Below, piece after piece: positions 31,292 through 39,145 of a stretch of 47,159 bases of DNA. Origin of the DNA: Streptosporangium pseudovulgare (GTDB lineage: Bacteria > Actinomycetota > Actinomycetes > Streptosporangiales > Streptosporangiaceae); contig NZ_BMQJ01000030.1 in assembly GCF_014648055.1 (NCBI RefSeq), positions 1 to 47,159 on the forward strand. The letters are read 5' to 3'. The notes under the pieces were generated by a model that ran no database searches, had not been told where the DNA came from, and saw only the letters and a program-made list of their open reading frames with translations. Positions within the stretch are counted from its first letter, which is position 1, and each line of letters opens with the position of its first letter. A program made the translations under genes and the position numbers.

Positions 31292-33334
31292 TCAGTCCAG
31301 GTCAGCGGCGCGTCGCCAGGTGGCGCCTCGCAGCAGGCGCAGGCCGTTGAGGCCGACGATGACGGTGGAGCCCTCGTGCCCGGCGACGCCGAGCGGCAGC
31401 GGCAGGTCGCCGAGCAGGTCCCAGGCCACCAGCACGGCGATGAACGTGGCGGCGATGACGAGGTTGGCGGCCACCAGGCGGCGGGCGCGCCGGGCCAGCG
31501 CGAGTACGGCGGGGACGGTGGCCAGCTCGTCGCGCGTGATGACCGTGTCCGCGGCGTCCAGCGTCAGGTCGGCGCCGACGCCTCCCATCGCGATCCCGGC
31601 GTGGGCGGTGACCAGGGCGGGGGCGTCGTTCACTCCGTCGCCCACCAGCGCCACCCGCGCCTGCCGCTGCAGCTCGCGGACCGCGCTCACCTTGTCCTGC
31701 GGCAGCAGCCCGGCACGTACGTCGATGATGCCGGCCTGCCCGGCCACGCGGGCCGCCGCGCGGGGGTTGTCACCGGTCAGCAGGACGGGGGCCATCCCGG
31801 TCAGGCCGGTCAGCCGCTTCACCGCCTGTGCCGCGCCGGCGCGCATGCGGTCGGCCAGGCCGAGCACCGCCACGGGGCGGCCGTCCAGGAGCATCAGCAC
31901 GGCGCTGTGCCCGTCGTCTTCGAGTTCGGCCACGGCCTGACGGGCCTGCTCGGCATCGCCGGACGTGGCGCCGCCTGCGGTCTCGACCAGCAGGTGGGCG
32001 GGACTGCCGATCTCGACCAGGTGGCCGTCGACGCGGGCGCGCACCCCTCGCCCGGGCAGGGCGGCGAAGTCGGCGGCCGCGGGCAGCGGCAGGCGCCTGT
32101 TGTGGGCGGCGGCGACGGCGCGGCCGAGCGGGTGTTCCGAGCCCTGCTCGACGGCGGCCGCCAGCGCGAGCAACCGATCGGCCTGCGTCTCGGCGCCGTC
32201 GTCTGATCCACTCCTTGCGGTGGTCGCCGTGCCGGGCAGGACGCGCAGGTGAGCCAGGTGCGGACGGCCCTCGGTCAGGGTGCCGGTCTTGTCGAAGGCG
32301 ACCCGGTCGATGTCGGCCAGCCGCTCCATGACCACAGCGGACTTGACCAGCACGCCGTTGCGTCCGGCGGTGGCGATGGCGGCCAGCAGCGGCGGCATGG
32401 TGGCCAGCACCACCGCGCACGGCGAGGCCACGATCATGAACGTCATGGCCCGCAGCAGGGCCTCTTGCACCGGCGTGCCCCAGAACAGGGGCAGCGCGAA
32501 CAGGACCAGGGTGGCGGCGACCATGACGACGGAGTAGCGCTGCTCCACCTTCTCGATGAACAGCTGGGTGCGTGCCTTGGTGGCGCTGGCCTGCTCGACC
32601 ATGGCCACGATCCGGGCGATCACCGTCTCCGACGCCGGCCGCGTGACGCGGACGCGCAACGCGCCGGCGCCGTTCACCGTACCGGCGAACACCTCGTCGC
32701 CCGGCTGCTTGTCCACCGGCAGGCTCTCACCGGTGATGGTGGCCTGGTCGACGTCGCCGGACCCGTCCACCACCTGGCCGTCGGCGCCGATGCGCTCGCC
32801 CGGCCGCACCACGATGACATCGCCGACGCGCAGGTCGGCGGCCGCCACGACCTCCTCCTCACCGTCATCATCGATGCGGGTGGCCTGGTGGGGTGCGAGG
32901 TCCAGCAGGCCGCGCACCGAGTCGGCGGTGCGTTTGGTGGCGACGGCTTCCAGCGCGCCGGAGGTGGCGAAGATGACGATCAACAGCGCGCCGTCGAAGA
33001 CCTGCCCGATCGCCGCCGCGCCGATCGCCGCGACGACCATCAACAGATCGACGTCCAGCGTCCGCTCGCGCAGCGCCTTCAGCCCGGCCAGGCCGGGCTC
33101 CCAGCCGCCGGCGGCATAACAGGCCAGATACAGCCCCCACCACAGCCAGGAGGGGGCTCCGGCCAGTTGACAGATGCCGCCGCCGGCGAACAGCGCGGTG
33201 GCCGCGGCGGCCCAGCGCACCTCGGGCAGCGATCCGGCTCCGGTCCGCCACCAGGCCGTCATCTTCGACGTGACCGTGGATGAGGGAGCGGCCCGCGTCG
33301 CGGCGGACGGAGAGGGACTCAGTTCGGTTGTCAC
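31292..33334 (-). CDS. P1B-4-type heavy-metal transporting ATPase (CtpD/CoaT-like)
   Basis: A 680-aa membrane pump with about six transmembrane helices. TGES (201-204) lies in the actuator, and S304-P-C306 replaces CPC in the metal-site helix. DKTGT carries phospho-acceptor D348, a GDGVNDAP hinge is present, and H653-E-G-S-T657 lies in the last helices. SPC plus HEG(S/G)T is the signature of P1B-4 ATPases, which export Co, Ni, Zn or Fe(II). There is no N-terminal metal-binding domain, as usual for this group. The GTG start is taken; ATG 33262 is an alternative. It is divergent from an NmtR-like ArsR sensor across a palindrome. Confidence 0.93.
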   Translation of the reverse strand: MTTELSPSPSAATRAAPSSTVTSKMTAWWRTGAGSLPEVRWAAAATALFAGGGICQLAGAPSWLWWGLYLACYAAGGWEPGLAGLKALRERTLDVDLLMVVAAIGAAAIGQVFDGALLIVIFATSGALEAVATKRTADSVRGLLDLAPHQATRIDDDGEEEVVAAADLRVGDVIVVRPGERIGADGQVVDGSGDVDQATITGESLPVDKQPGDEVFAGTVNGAGALRVRVTRPASETVIARIVAMVEQASATKARTQLFIEKVEQRYSVVMVAATLVLFALPLFWGTPVQEALLRAMTFMIVASPCAVVLATMPPLLAAIATAGRNGVLVKSAVVMERLADIDRVAFDKTGTLTEGRPHLAHLRVLPGTATTARSGSDDGAETQADRLLALAAAVEQGSEHPLGRAVAAAHNRRLPLPAAADFAALPGRGVRARVDGHLVEIGSPAHLLVETAGGATSGDAEQARQAVAELEDDGHSAVLMLLDGRPVAVLGLADRMRAGAAQAVKRLTGLTGMAPVLLTGDNPRAAARVAGQAGIIDVRAGLLPQDKVSAVRELQRQARVALVGDGVNDAPALVTAHAGIAMGGVGADLTLDAADTVITRDELATVPAVLALARRARRLVAANLVIAATFIAVLVAWDLLGDLPLPLGVAGHEGSTVIVGLNGLRLLRGATWRRAADLD

Positions 33335-33348
33335 CGTGCCAGGTTATA

Positions 33349-33362
33349 TGCGTATATACGCA
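33349..33362. promoter_or_regulatory. ArsR-type operator palindrome
   Basis: TGCGTATATACGCA, a perfect 14-bp palindrome in a locally AT-rich gap between the divergent ATPase and ArsR genes. The imperfect flanks ATATGCG...CGCAGATAT extend it. The TAT-rich symmetry resembles known NmtR/SmtB operator sites, so metal-responsive repression of both genes is expected. Confidence 0.7.
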
Positions 33363-33400
33363 GATATGCAAGTAGGCAGATCCGGAGGTATGCTGACCGC

Positions 33401-33766
33401 ATGCACAAGTCGCTGCCCGACTTCGAAATGCCCAACGAGGAGCAGGTGCACCTGGCGGCCGAGTCGTTCCGATTGCTGTCCGACCCGACGCGCATCAAGA
33501 TCCTGTGGGCGTTGCTGCAGGGCGAGTCGTCGGTGGCCTGCCTGGCCGAGCTCGCCGACGCCGCCCCGACCGCCGTCAGCCAGCACCTGGCCAAGCTGCG
33601 TCTGGCCGGGCTGGTCAAGGGCCGGCGTGAGGGGACCTTCGTCTACTACAGCGCCGCCGACGAGCATGTGCGCCGCCTGCTGGCCGAAGGCCTCTTCCAC
33701 GCCGACCACATCGATCGCGGCCAGGACTCCTCCGCCGCGGTCTGGCCCGCACCCGCCGCCTCCTGA
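33401..33766 (+). CDS. ArsR/SmtB family metal sensor, NmtR-like
   Basis: A 121-aa winged-helix repressor: FRLLSDPTRIKILWALLQGE, SVACLAELADAAPTAVSQHLAKLRLAGLV and REGTFVYYSAADEHV. The last helix, ADEHVRRLLAEGLFHADHI, carries the D-x-H and later H-x-x-H residues that form the alpha-5 metal site of NmtR-type Ni/Co sensors. The 3' neighbour is convergent. It probably represses the divergent P1B-4 pump until metal binds. Confidence 0.92.
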   Translation: MHKSLPDFEMPNEEQVHLAAESFRLLSDPTRIKILWALLQGESSVACLAELADAAPTAVSQHLAKLRLAGLVKGRREGTFVYYSAADEHVRRLLAEGLFHADHIDRGQDSSAAVWPAPAAS

Positions 33767-33901
33767 GACGACGCCGCCACGACACACCGCCGCGGGCCCG
33801 GGCGCCGACACTCACCGCCTCGGGGTCACGGCCTCCCGAATCCGGGCACCGACGCCCCGGTTCGCGCGAGGACAGGCGGTTGATCTCCGAAAAGGGGGCG
33901 A

Positions 33902-33918
33902 CCGGGCGCCGTGCCCGG
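33902..33918. terminator. Hairpin after the TauE gene
   Basis: CCGGGC-GCCGT-GCCCGG, a perfect 6-bp stem, 10 bp beyond the minus-strand stop at 33928, in the gap convergent with the ArsR gene. Confidence 0.45.
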
Positions 33919-33927
33919 CGCGCTTGC

Positions 33928-34710
33928 TCAGCGGCTCAGCGCGGCCGGGTCGAACACGGCCTGGGCGGCGACGAAGGCCGCCACGGCGAAGACCAGGTAG
34001 GCGAACCAGCGGCGCAGCCGTACCGGATCCAGGCGGTGGCCCAGCCGGGCCGCGGCCAGCGATCCGGCCACCGCCGCCGCGGTGAAGGACGCGATGACAC
34101 CGTAGTCCAACGTCGCCTTCCCGGCATGGGCGGCGAATCCGGCGGCCGAGTTGACCACCACGATCAGCAGCGAGGTGCCGACCGCGGCCGTCATCGGCAG
34201 TCCCAGGCCCAGCACCAGGGCCGGGATGATGAGGAACCCGCCGCCGACCCCGAACAGGCCGGTCAGCACGCCCACGGCGGCGCCGACGCCGACGGCCTTG
34301 GGCAGGCAGCTGCGCCAGTTGACGCCGCCGCCGGGCAGATCGCACGCCCCGCCCGTGGCGGTCCGCCCGGCCAGCATCCGCCGCCCGGCCACCGCCATGA
34401 GCGCGGCGAAGCCGATCAGGATCGCCTGCGGCGGCAGAAGCCGGTTGAGGGCGGCGCCGCCGAACGCGGCCACCGCGCCGGCGCCGCCGAAGACGGCGGC
34501 GATGCGCCAGCGCACCTGATGCGCGCGGATGCGGGGCAGGGCGGCGGTGGCCGAGGAGACGCCCACCACCAGCAGGGAGGCCGGTACGGCGGAGTCCAGT
34601 GGCAGGCCCGCGCCGTAGACCAGGGCGGGCACCGCCAGGATGGATCCGCCGCCGCCCAGCAGCCCGAGCAGGATGCCGATCACGGCGCCGAGGCCGAGAG
34701 CGGTCACCAT
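33928..34710 (-). CDS. Sulfite exporter TauE/SafE family membrane protein
   Basis: A 260-aa protein with about eight hydrophobic helices and two inverted TauE/SafE repeats. The first includes GLLGGGGSILAVPALVYGAG with LDSAVPASLLVVGVSS, and the second includes LFGVGGGFLIIPALVLGLG with MTAAVGTSLLIVVVNS. Family members move sulfite or other sulfur oxyanions out of the cell. It is 7 bp downstream of the rhodanese gene in the same direction. In Cst-type operons such an exporter removes sulfite or thiosulfate formed by persulfide oxidation. Confidence 0.93.
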   Translation of the reverse strand: MVTALGLGAVIGILLGLLGGGGSILAVPALVYGAGLPLDSAVPASLLVVGVSSATAALPRIRAHQVRWRIAAVFGGAGAVAAFGGAALNRLLPPQAILIGFAALMAVAGRRMLAGRTATGGACDLPGGGVNWRSCLPKAVGVGAAVGVLTGLFGVGGGFLIIPALVLGLGLPMTAAVGTSLLIVVVNSAAGFAAHAGKATLDYGVIASFTAAAVAGSLAAARLGHRLDPVRLRRWFAYLVFAVAAFVAAQAVFDPAALSR

Positions 34711-34717
34711 CGCCGGC

Positions 34718-35311
34718 TCACCCGCGCCCGCCGGCCAGGGTGCCCAGCACGGTGGCGATGTCGGTGCGCGGGCCGCGGTTGTAGGGCAGCTTGGCCAGCA
34801 GCATGCCCATCGCGCAGGTGTTGGACAGGGCGGCGAAGGTCAGCCCGCCGCCGATGGCCGCGGCGAGCCACTTGGCCGGCGGGAACGCCGTGCTGACCAG
34901 GACGGAGCCCAGCACGATCGAGCCGGCCACCAGGCGGACCTGGCGCTCCAGGTCCCAGCGCGGTTTGCCCGCCGCGACCGGCGCTCCGGCGGCCTGCCAG
35001 GCGGAGACGCCGCCGGTGAGGACGCGCAGGCCGGGCAGGCCCGCGGCCGCGAGGTCCTGGCCGGCCTGCGTGGCGCGCTGGCCGGACCGGCAGATCAGCA
35101 CCGTCTGCTCGTCCAGGTGTCCGCGCAGCTCCGCGCGGTGTTCACGCAGCAGGTCCAGCGGCACGTTGCAGGAGCCGGGGATGTGGGCGGTCTCGAACTC
35201 GCCGGGGGTGCGCACGTCGATCAGCCGGGGCGCGCGGCCGGACTCCAGCAGCCGTCGCAGGGTGGCGGCGTCCAGGGTGGCGGGGGTCGCCGGGTTCGCG
35301 GCGGTGGTCAT
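34718..35311 (-). CDS. Rhodanese - DUF2892 membrane protein
   Basis: A 197-aa protein. A rhodanese domain at about 12-110 has active-site Cys in ICRSGQRA and the CH2A-like LIDVRTPGEFETAHIPGS block. A C-terminal DUF2892 domain has two membrane helices (RLVAGSIVLGSVLVSTAF, WLAAAIGGGLTFAAL). It carries sulfane sulfur on the Cys near the membrane. ATG 35311 has a GAGGAGG-type site. It lies between the dioxygenase-rhodanese and TauE genes. The in-frame extension to 35365 is unlikely. Confidence 0.9.
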   Translation of the reverse strand: MTTAANPATPATLDAATLRRLLESGRAPRLIDVRTPGEFETAHIPGSCNVPLDLLREHRAELRGHLDEQTVLICRSGQRATQAGQDLAAAGLPGLRVLTGGVSAWQAAGAPVAAGKPRWDLERQVRLVAGSIVLGSVLVSTAFPPAKWLAAAIGGGLTFAALSNTCAMGMLLAKLPYNRGPRTDIATVLGTLAGGRG

Positions 35312-35438
35312 GTGGTCCTCCTCGTCGGGACGTGATGGTGGTCGGCCGGTTCCGGTGCGGGCCACGGCGGTCTCGTGGGCACGGCCCGCCCCGGAACCGG
35401 TTCTTCGGAAGGCGCCGGCCGTTCGCCGGGCGGCGCCG

Positions 35439-35488
35439 CCACCCGGAAGACCACCCCCGGACGGGTCCGGGGGTGGTCTTCCGGGTGG
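35439..35488. terminator. Perfect 24-bp-stem hairpin abutting the dioxygenase stop codon
   Basis: Left arm 35439-35462 and right arm 35465-35488 are perfect reverse complements around a GG centre. The core reads CCGGAAGACCACCCCC / GGGGGTGGTCTTCCGG. The right arm ends at the base next to the minus-strand TGA (35489-35491). It lies in the 177-bp gap before the rhodanese gene of the same operon, so it could terminate, attenuate or protect mRNA ends. Confidence 0.8.
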
Positions 35489-36886
35489 TCAGCTCTCGGG
35501 GGTGACGACGGTCAGGCCCGCACCGGCGGCGCCGGCGTAGGCGTCGTCGATGTGCACCACCCGGTGTCCGGCCCGCCGCAGCAGGCTGGTGGCCGCGGCG
35601 GCCCGGTAGCCGGAGCCGCAGTGCACCCACACCGTCCCGTCCGGCACGTCGGCCAGCCGGCCCGGCAGGTCGGGCAGCGGGATGTGCGCGGCGCCGTCGA
35701 TGTGCCCGGCGCGCCACTCGTTCGTCATGCGCACGTCCAGCACCGCGTCCGGGGCGGGCAGCCCGTGCGGCGCCTGCCCGGCGCGGGCGGCGGCCAGGTC
35801 GGCGAACGTGGCGACGGGCATTTCGCCGAGGCGGGTCTCGTCGCCGCCGGCCCACTCCTCCGGGTCACCGGTCGCGGCGGCGGCCGGGCGGTCGACGCCG
35901 ATGCGGGCCAGCTCGCGCTGGGCCGCGGCGACCTGCTCGGGAGACTCGCCCAGCAGGGTGATGGGCGCGCCCCACGGGGCCATCCAGCCCAGCCAGGTCG
36001 ACATCGGTCCGTCCAGGCCGAAGCTCAGGGTGCCGGTCAGGTGCCGCTGGGCGAAGGCCTTGCGTGAGCGCAGGTCCACCACCCACTCGCCGGCCGCGAT
36101 CCGCTCCCGCAGCCGCCCGGCGTCGGCGACCCCGGCCGGGGTCAGGTCGATCAGGCCGGCGCCGGCGCTGTTGCGCGCGCCCATGTGGGCGTAGTAGGCG
36201 GGGTAGGCGTCCAGCCCGGCCAGGGTCTGGGCGACGAAGTCGTCGGCCTCCAGCCGCAGCGCCGGGTTGGCCCGCCTCTCGCGGCCGATGGTGGAGTCCG
36301 GGGCGTCGGACTGGGTGGCCGAGCAGAAGCTGCCGAACCCGTGGGTGGGCCAGACGTGCGCGCCGTCGGGCAGCAGGTCGGCCAGGCGGCGCACCGAGGC
36401 GTGCTGGTGGTGGGCCAGGGTGTGGGCGTGCTGTTCGCCGAGCAGGTCGGTGCGGCCGGTGGTGCCGAACAGCAGCGACCCACCGGTGAAGACCCCTTCG
36501 GGACCGGCGGGGCCGGACAGGACGTACGACAGGTGGTGGAAGGTGTGTCCCGGGGTGGCCACCGCCGAGACGCGCATGGCCTCGGACAGGGTGATCTCGT
36601 CGCCGTCGGCCACCGGCAGCCGGTCGAAACCGACGGTGTCGGCTCCGGCGACCAGGTAGGTCGCGCCGGTCACCTGGGCCAGGGCCAGGCCGCCGGAGAC
36701 GTAGTCGTTGTGCAGGTGGGTCTCGGCCACGTGCGTGACGCGCACGCCGAGCCGGCCGGCCAGGGCCAGGATCCGGTCGATGTCGCGCTGCGGGTCGACC
36801 ACCAGCGCGACGCGGCCGTCGTGGGCCAGGTAGCTGCGGTCGCCCAGGGAGGAGGTCTCCACCACCTCGACGTGGATCGTGGTCAT
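35489..36886 (-). CDS. Persulfide dioxygenase-rhodanese fusion (CstB-like)
   Basis: A 465-aa protein. The N-terminal MBL domain (1-240) has the iron-site block T-H57-L-H59-N-D61-Y, TPGHTFHHLSY and FTGGSLLFGTTGRTDLLG, typical of ETHE1/CstB-like enzymes. It is followed by a degenerate rhodanese-like stretch without Cys (about 265-320) and a C-terminal rhodanese domain with active C423 in HCGSGYRA. The enzyme oxidises persulfides to sulfite or thiosulfate. ATG 36886 has GAAGGCGG upstream; the frame beyond is shadow. It is the first enzyme gene after the CstR-type gene, with operators in the gap. Confidence 0.92.
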   Translation of the reverse strand: MTTIHVEVVETSSLGDRSYLAHDGRVALVVDPQRDIDRILALAGRLGVRVTHVAETHLHNDYVSGGLALAQVTGATYLVAGADTVGFDRLPVADGDEITLSEAMRVSAVATPGHTFHHLSYVLSGPAGPEGVFTGGSLLFGTTGRTDLLGEQHAHTLAHHQHASVRRLADLLPDGAHVWPTHGFGSFCSATQSDAPDSTIGRERRANPALRLEADDFVAQTLAGLDAYPAYYAHMGARNSAGAGLIDLTPAGVADAGRLRERIAAGEWVVDLRSRKAFAQRHLTGTLSFGLDGPMSTWLGWMAPWGAPITLLGESPEQVAAAQRELARIGVDRPAAAATGDPEEWAGGDETRLGEMPVATFADLAAARAGQAPHGLPAPDAVLDVRMTNEWRAGHIDGAAHIPLPDLPGRLADVPDGTVWVHCGSGYRAAAATSLLRRAGHRVVHIDDAYAGAAGAGLTVVTPES

Positions 36887-36995
36887 CGTCGTTACCGCCT
36901 TCGCGTTGTCGGGGTCGGAAGCAGGGCCGGGTCGCCGCGGTACGGCTCGCGGGCGGCCGTCTCGGTGACCGTCATCGTGCGACTCCTTGTCGAAA

Positions 36996-37044
36996 ATACC
37001 GGGTGGGGTATCCATCGGTCAGAAGAATATACCTAGGGGGGTAT
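36996..37044. promoter_or_regulatory. Two CstR/CsoR operators (ATACC-N6-GGTAT)
   Basis: Site 1 is ATACC-GGGTGG-GGTAT (36996-37011) and site 2 is ATACC-TAGGGG-GGTAT (37029-37044), 33 bp apart. Each is followed by a copy of GGTATCC-R-TCGGTCAG, so the 33-bp segment looks duplicated. GGGG-TAT-CCCC at 37055-37065 is a further half-related site. G/C-tract-centred TACC...GGTA sites are typical for CsoR-family repressors. They lie upstream of the dioxygenase gene. Confidence 0.75.
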
Positions 37045-37153
37045 CCGTCGGTCAGGGGTATCCCCAGTTCGGAAGGGGTGCCCGCCCGCCGGGGTCGGCG
37101 AACGGGCATCCGGGCCGGACGTCCCCACCGGGCCCGCGAGGCCCCGGGACGCC

Positions 37154-37423
37154 TCAGGACAGGGCCAGGAACAGCTTCTCCAGCCGCTCGGGGGTGATGG
37201 GCGGCTTCTCGCCGTTCTCCCGCGCCAGCTGGCACTGCTGCAGTCCGGTTGAAATGATCTTGAATCCGGCCCGGTCCAGCGCCTTGGACACCGCCGCCAG
37301 CTGGGTCAGCACCCGCTCGCAGTCCTCGGCGTTCTCGATCATCGCGATCACCCCGCCCAGCTGGCCGTGGGCCCGCTTGAGCCGGTTGAGGGCGTCCGAC
37401 AGGACCGCCGCGTCCATCTCCAT
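37154..37423 (-). CDS. CsoR-family repressor, CstR-like persulfide sensor
   Basis: An 89-aa helical DUF156 protein (LSDALNRLKRAHGQLGGVIAMIE start). It keeps two cysteines, C35 and C64, but the His four residues before the second Cys of copper sensor CsoR is Gly60. Loss of that Cu ligand while keeping the Cys pair is the CstR pattern, in which persulfide links the two cysteines across the dimer. It lies upstream of, and on the same strand as, the dioxygenase-rhodanese-TauE genes, which supports a reactive-sulfur role. Confidence 0.9.
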   Translation of the reverse strand: MEMDAAVLSDALNRLKRAHGQLGGVIAMIENAEDCERVLTQLAAVSKALDRAGFKIISTGLQQCQLARENGEKPPITPERLEKLFLALS

Positions 37424-37523
37424 GCTTCACCTTCTCGCCCGAGGTGCGCCCGGCCGTGGAAGAAACGCGAGTCTTCCCCACCCCGGGCGGGGCGGCCCGG
37501 CGGCGCCCCACTCCCCTGCAACC

Positions 37524-37539
37524 ATACCCCCACCCGTAT
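37524..37539. promoter_or_regulatory. Candidate third CstR operator upstream of the repressor gene
   Basis: ATACC-CCCACC-CGTAT, same spacing as the two sites at 36996-37044 with one mismatch in the right arm, 101 bp before the repressor start. This suggests autoregulation. The rest of the 323-bp gap 37424-37746 is C-rich and holds a GCAGACGGTG direct repeat (37619-37638) but no gene. Confidence 0.5.
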
Positions 37540-37719
37540 CCTTCCCCGCAGAACCGTCCGGCCCCGCCCCCTGCCCGCCCTCCTCCCGCCTTCCTCCCGC
37601 CCTTCTCCCTCCCGGCGAGCAGACGGTGGCAGACGGTGGCCGACGGGAAGCGGTCCGGCTGCGAAACCGAACGGGACCCTCGGCTCGGTGTCGCCGCGCA
37701 TCACGTGCCGGAGGCGCCG

Positions 37720-37748
37720 GAGCCGGTCGCCGAGGGCCGGGCCGGCTC
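37720..37748. terminator. Hairpin at the VOC gene stop
   Basis: GAGCCGG...CCGGCTC, a perfect 7-bp stem whose right arm includes part of the minus-strand stop codon at 37747-37749. Confidence 0.35.
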
Positions 37749-38142
37749 AGCGAAGATCGCCGGTGATGATCCAGAGATGCCCGAACGGGTCACGAATACG
37801 GCCCGAGCGTTTGCCGTAGGGCCGGTTCTCGATCGGCACGAGCACCTCGGAACCGTGTTCGACCATGCGTTCGCCGACCGCATCCGGATCGTCGACCTCG
37901 ATCTCAAGGAGGACCGCGGAGCCGCCGAGGTCGCTTGGCGACAGCCACCCCCACGAGGAGACGGCGGGCGAGACCCGGAAGGGCGAACCACCGATGCGGT
38001 GCTCCACGACGGAGGGACGGCCATCGTCACCCAGAGGGGCCCGGAACACCTCCTCGGCGCCGAGGACGTCATGGTAGAACGCCGATGCGCGGTCCGGGTC
38101 GGGCACGATCAGACGGGGAATGAAACGGATACTCGATGTCAT
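37747..38142 (-). CDS. VOC (glyoxalase/PhnB-like) family protein
   Basis: A 131-aa protein with two beta-alpha-beta-beta-beta modules: RFIPRLIVPDPDRASAFYHDVLGAEEV and VLLEIEVDDPDAVGERMVEHGSEV, ending RDPFGHLWIITGDLR. The E/H metal residues and the RDPFGH-W ending fit the PhnB/YdeE-like group, which includes metal-dependent and resistance-type members. ATG 38142 starts the domain. It lies 73 bp downstream of an AraC gene on the same strand. Confidence 0.88.
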   Translation of the reverse strand: MTSSIRFIPRLIVPDPDRASAFYHDVLGAEEVFRAPLGDDGRPSVVEHRIGGSPFRVSPAVSSWGWLSPSDLGGSAVLLEIEVDDPDAVGERMVEHGSEVLVPIENRPYGKRSGRIRDPFGHLWIITGDLR

Positions 38143-38215
38143 ACCCCCATCGTGGGGCCGGGTGGCGGCGGTGTATTGAACATTTGGGAACGACCACACC
38201 CGTACCGGCCGGCCG

Positions 38216-39064
38216 TCAGCCGGAGACGCGCTCCTCACCCGGTGACCGGTCGCCGGCCGACGGACCCCGCACGGCCAGCCCCTCGGCGCGCAGCCACTCG
38301 GTGGGCGTGCACCCGGCCATGGCCCGCCACTCCCGGGTGAAGTGCGCCTGGTCGGCGAATCCCGACGCGGCGGCCACCGCCGCCAGAGCGACTCCGCCGG
38401 CGCCGGCGGCGGCCACGAGCCGGCCCCGGGCGGTCTCGAAGCGGACAAGCCGTTGGTACTCCTTCGGCGTCACCCCGAGCTCGGTCCGTACCACGCCGCT
38501 CAGGTGCCGCCGGGAGCACCCGAGCAGTTCCGAGGCTTCCCGCACCCGGGAAGTGCCGGCCAGGGCCGCGAGCGTGGCCCGCATCCCGTGGTGGTCGGCG
38601 CGCTCGCCGTACCGGGCCAGGCCGGCGAGCAGGGAGCGCTCGACAAGGGCGCGACGTTGGGGCCAGGACCGGCAGGCCGTCAGGCGCTCCGGCAGCTCGG
38701 CCATCGCCGGGACGACGTCGGCGAGGTCGATGACATGCCCGGCCAGCGCCGCCGCCGGGACTCCCAGCAGCGCGCGGACACCCGGTGGGCGGAGCGTCAG
38801 CCACACGCCGCGCGTGCACCCCTCTTGCCTGAGCTCGGCCGCGCTCAGGTGGAGCCCGGCCACAACGGCCCGGAGCCGTGTGCGGGACCCGGGCCGCCCG
38901 ACCCACGCGATCTCGAGCGGGTCCTCCTCGGGGATCGTGATCGACACCGTGGACGAGGGAAGCCCGCGATGAACGCCGGCCTGCTCCGACCCGAGATCGT
39001 ACGAATTCAGCGTCGCCACGAACGGCGCCAGGGCCGTGGACATCAGATTTGCGCACACGGTCAC
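38216..39064 (-). CDS. AraC family transcriptional regulator
   Basis: A 282-aa protein. The C-terminal HTH pair is visible (RVREASELLGCSRRHLSGVV, LAAVAAASGFADQAHFTREW then RAMAGCTPTEWL). The N-terminal part resembles the DUF6597-type sensor of AraC proteins found next to VOC/glyoxalase genes. Both VOC genes flank it on the same strand, suggesting co-transcription or local control. GTG 39064 is used; ATG 39043 is possible. Confidence 0.9.
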   Translation of the reverse strand: MTVCANLMSTALAPFVATLNSYDLGSEQAGVHRGLPSSTVSITIPEEDPLEIAWVGRPGSRTRLRAVVAGLHLSAAELRQEGCTRGVWLTLRPPGVRALLGVPAAALAGHVIDLADVVPAMAELPERLTACRSWPQRRALVERSLLAGLARYGERADHHGMRATLAALAGTSRVREASELLGCSRRHLSGVVRTELGVTPKEYQRLVRFETARGRLVAAAGAGGVALAAVAAASGFADQAHFTREWRAMAGCTPTEWLRAEGLAVRGPSAGDRSPGEERVSG

Positions 39065-39145
39065 TCCGCCACCCTAGGTGCCGGAACCATGGGGCGTGAT
39101 CTGTGAGCGGTCGAACGGCAGGCGCCGTCGTCCGTTCGGCGGCCC

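Noticed and set aside
37619..37650. GCAGACGGTG direct repeat as a regulator site
   Set aside because: Only two adjacent copies plus a partial third in a C-rich gap, with no symmetry or link to a promoter. Too weak to call.
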